Program-made: the position numbers and the translations under genes
Notes under the pieces: generated by a model
The model's database searches: none
The model's input: only the letters and a program-made list of their open reading frames with translations
Told to the model about the DNA's origin: nothing
NCBI GenBank assembly: GCA_013398275.1
Contig: VZSE01004138.1
Coordinates: 397,215 to 461,214, forward strand
From: Promerops cafer
Lineage: Eukaryota; Chordata; Aves; Passeriformes; Nectariniidae
Reading direction: 5' to 3'
DNA length: 64,000 bases
In this document: positions 62,460 through 64,000 of the stretch, one piece after another
How positions within the stretch are numbered: the first letter of the stretch is position 1
How the letters are laid out: the number at the start of each line of letters is the position of its first letter

Positions 62460-64000
62460 GTAAGTACAGCGGAATTTTGAAATCTTTTGTAAAAATTAAT
62501 TGAAGGAAAAGTTACTGAATGTTCCAGGGCTGATCAGCTGGGTCTCCCAAACAGTAATGGTTACTGACAGTAATGCATCTAGTTTATTCTTTTGCTTTTT
62601 CAATTAATTTAATTAAGATATAATATTATACATGTTCTCTTAGTTGTACAAAGCAGTCTCCACCTTTTTTTGACAACTGTTTTGTTGGTAATGCAGCAGT
62701 GCCAGCCTGTCTTGTTCTTTACTTTTTGCATGAAATAAGACCTCTGAGATTTAATTTTTCAAAGAATTCAAATGTAAAGAACTGCTATGAGTGTCTCAGG
62801 TAAAGTTGGTTTCTCTGCTGTGCCAAAGTCATTATGCAAAGTGTTGGGAGCACTTACTGAGGTGAGAAGTCTGCAAGCAAGGAATGCTTGGGCTCCAATC
62901 AGTTTTGAGAAATTTCAGTTGCTCTCTCATAGCAGCTTCAAAGAGGAGAGCCAAGTAAAAGAACCACAGAGTTCAAAGAAAATATCTGAGTAAACAAACC
63001 ACATCTGCTTAACCTTTCATTTATCTTTAATTGACGATAAACAAGAAGTGAGGCACTGAAACTACAGAACACTGACAGAAGAGAGCAGTGTAGTACTTCA
63101 AAATGGTGTGGGATTAGGTCAGCTGCCTCCAAACTGACCTTTTAGACAGGGTTTTAGATGGGGTTTTCATTTGGGGTGCAAATCAAACATATAAATAAAA
63201 TTCTGCTGTTTTGTAGAAATGTAGTCACTAGGAACACCAAAGGGAACAAAGTGTATTTCCACTCAAATCTTTAGGAGTAACAGCCTAAATATTCTGTGCC
63301 CTTTCTTAGTCTCCTGCAATATAATGCTGTCCAAAGGAAAACCATTTCTGAAAGCTACTTCAGCAATTTATATGCAGGTGCATTTTTCAAGCCTCAGGTT
63401 CCTTCAGGCTATAGTTTTGGCTGTTTGAGAGCAGTTACTGTGTTTTGTTCCCCTTTTTCATGTTCACATAACAGAATTAGGAAATAAAAACTTGACTTCC
63501 TTAGCACACATGTGGTTTCCCTTGTGGAGGGTGGCAGTGGTTGCAGTCCTGGCTGTGATGAAGTGTATCATTCCAGGCACAGCACAGAATTAGTCATAGA
63601 ATGGTTTAGGGTGGAAGGGACCTTCAAGACCATCTGCTTCCAACCCCAGGTTAACAGAGCTGAGACCTGGAAAATTCATTGGGTGGGGATGGTATTGGCA
63701 CCATAGCAGCCCTTTGGCAATGTGTGGGTTTTGACCAGAAGTTACTAGGTGAGCAAATTAGAGGAAGGCACAGAACAACATCATGAGTCAGGACAAAATA
63801 TATTCCACATTGAAATACAACCACAACAGCCAAAAACTATTTTACAACCTAGGGAAACAGCAAAATTTAATATGAGTGCTTGAGCATAACCCTTTCAAAT
63901 TAAAAGAATGAAGAGAATGGAGGGGAAGACAAGCAGTGAAGCATCCATGATTTTTTATGTTAATCATGGAGGTTTGATCATGTCTGCCTGACATCCTGGA
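62460..64000 (+). other. Start of NDST3 intron 5 (open at the window edge)
   Basis: The donor is GTAAGT at 62460. It contains the short antisense CR1 terminus at 63594-63655. The next coding exon was looked for and not found. Confidence 0.85.
63594..63655 (-). repeat. CR1 LINE 3' terminus, very short antisense fragment
   Basis: TCATAGAATGGTTTAGGGTG, GAAGGGACCTTCAAGACC and ATCTGCTTCCAACCCC are the reverse complement of the last ~60 bp of CR1. It is a severely 5'-truncated insertion in the last visible NDST3 intron. Confidence 0.85.

Overview
The window is vertebrate nuclear DNA, almost certainly from a bird. It has long AT-rich non-coding stretches, GT/AG introns, a CpG island, short runs of N from a draft assembly, and fragments of CR1 (chicken repeat 1) LINEs. 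No bacterial, phage or organellar gene was seen. The species cannot be named from this sequence alone.

The one protein-coding gene I can support is the 5' half of NDST3 (bifunctional heparan sulfate N-deacetylase/N-sulfotransferase 3), on the + strand. Five coding exons are resolved: 38348-39328, 56082-56169, 56744-56898, 59687-59872 and 62331-62459. They join in one frame and give residues 1-513 of a protein that is normally about 870 residues long. This covers the type II membrane anchor and most of the N-deacetylase half. The sulfotransferase half lies beyond the right edge. The introns are about 16.8 kb, 0.57 kb, 2.8 kb, 2.5 kb and one left open.

Layout: 1 to about 31,480 is gene-poor flanking DNA with no supportable gene. 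It holds a (TTCT)n microsatellite, an old 70-bp tandem duplication, a CR1 3' fragment at about 21.4 kb and a much decayed CR1-like stretch at 27.4-27.96 kb. A CpG island at about 31.48-32.23 kb, broken by an N gap, is the best candidate for the NDST3 promoter and non-coding first exon. From 32.2 to 38.2 kb is probably a 5'-UTR intron. The large intron after the first coding exon contains a second, isolated CpG island (about 49.97-50.36 kb). Next to it is a 234-bp CR1-bearing block present twice on either side of an N gap, which looks like a false duplication made by the assembler. The same intron has a homeodomain-motif-rich segment at 51.1-51.5 kb that resembles a conserved enhancer.

I did not find a previously undescribed gene system here. 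The most useful observations concern gene structure (alternative 5' ends, upstream ORFs, the orphan CpG island), an assembly error, and candidate regulatory DNA.
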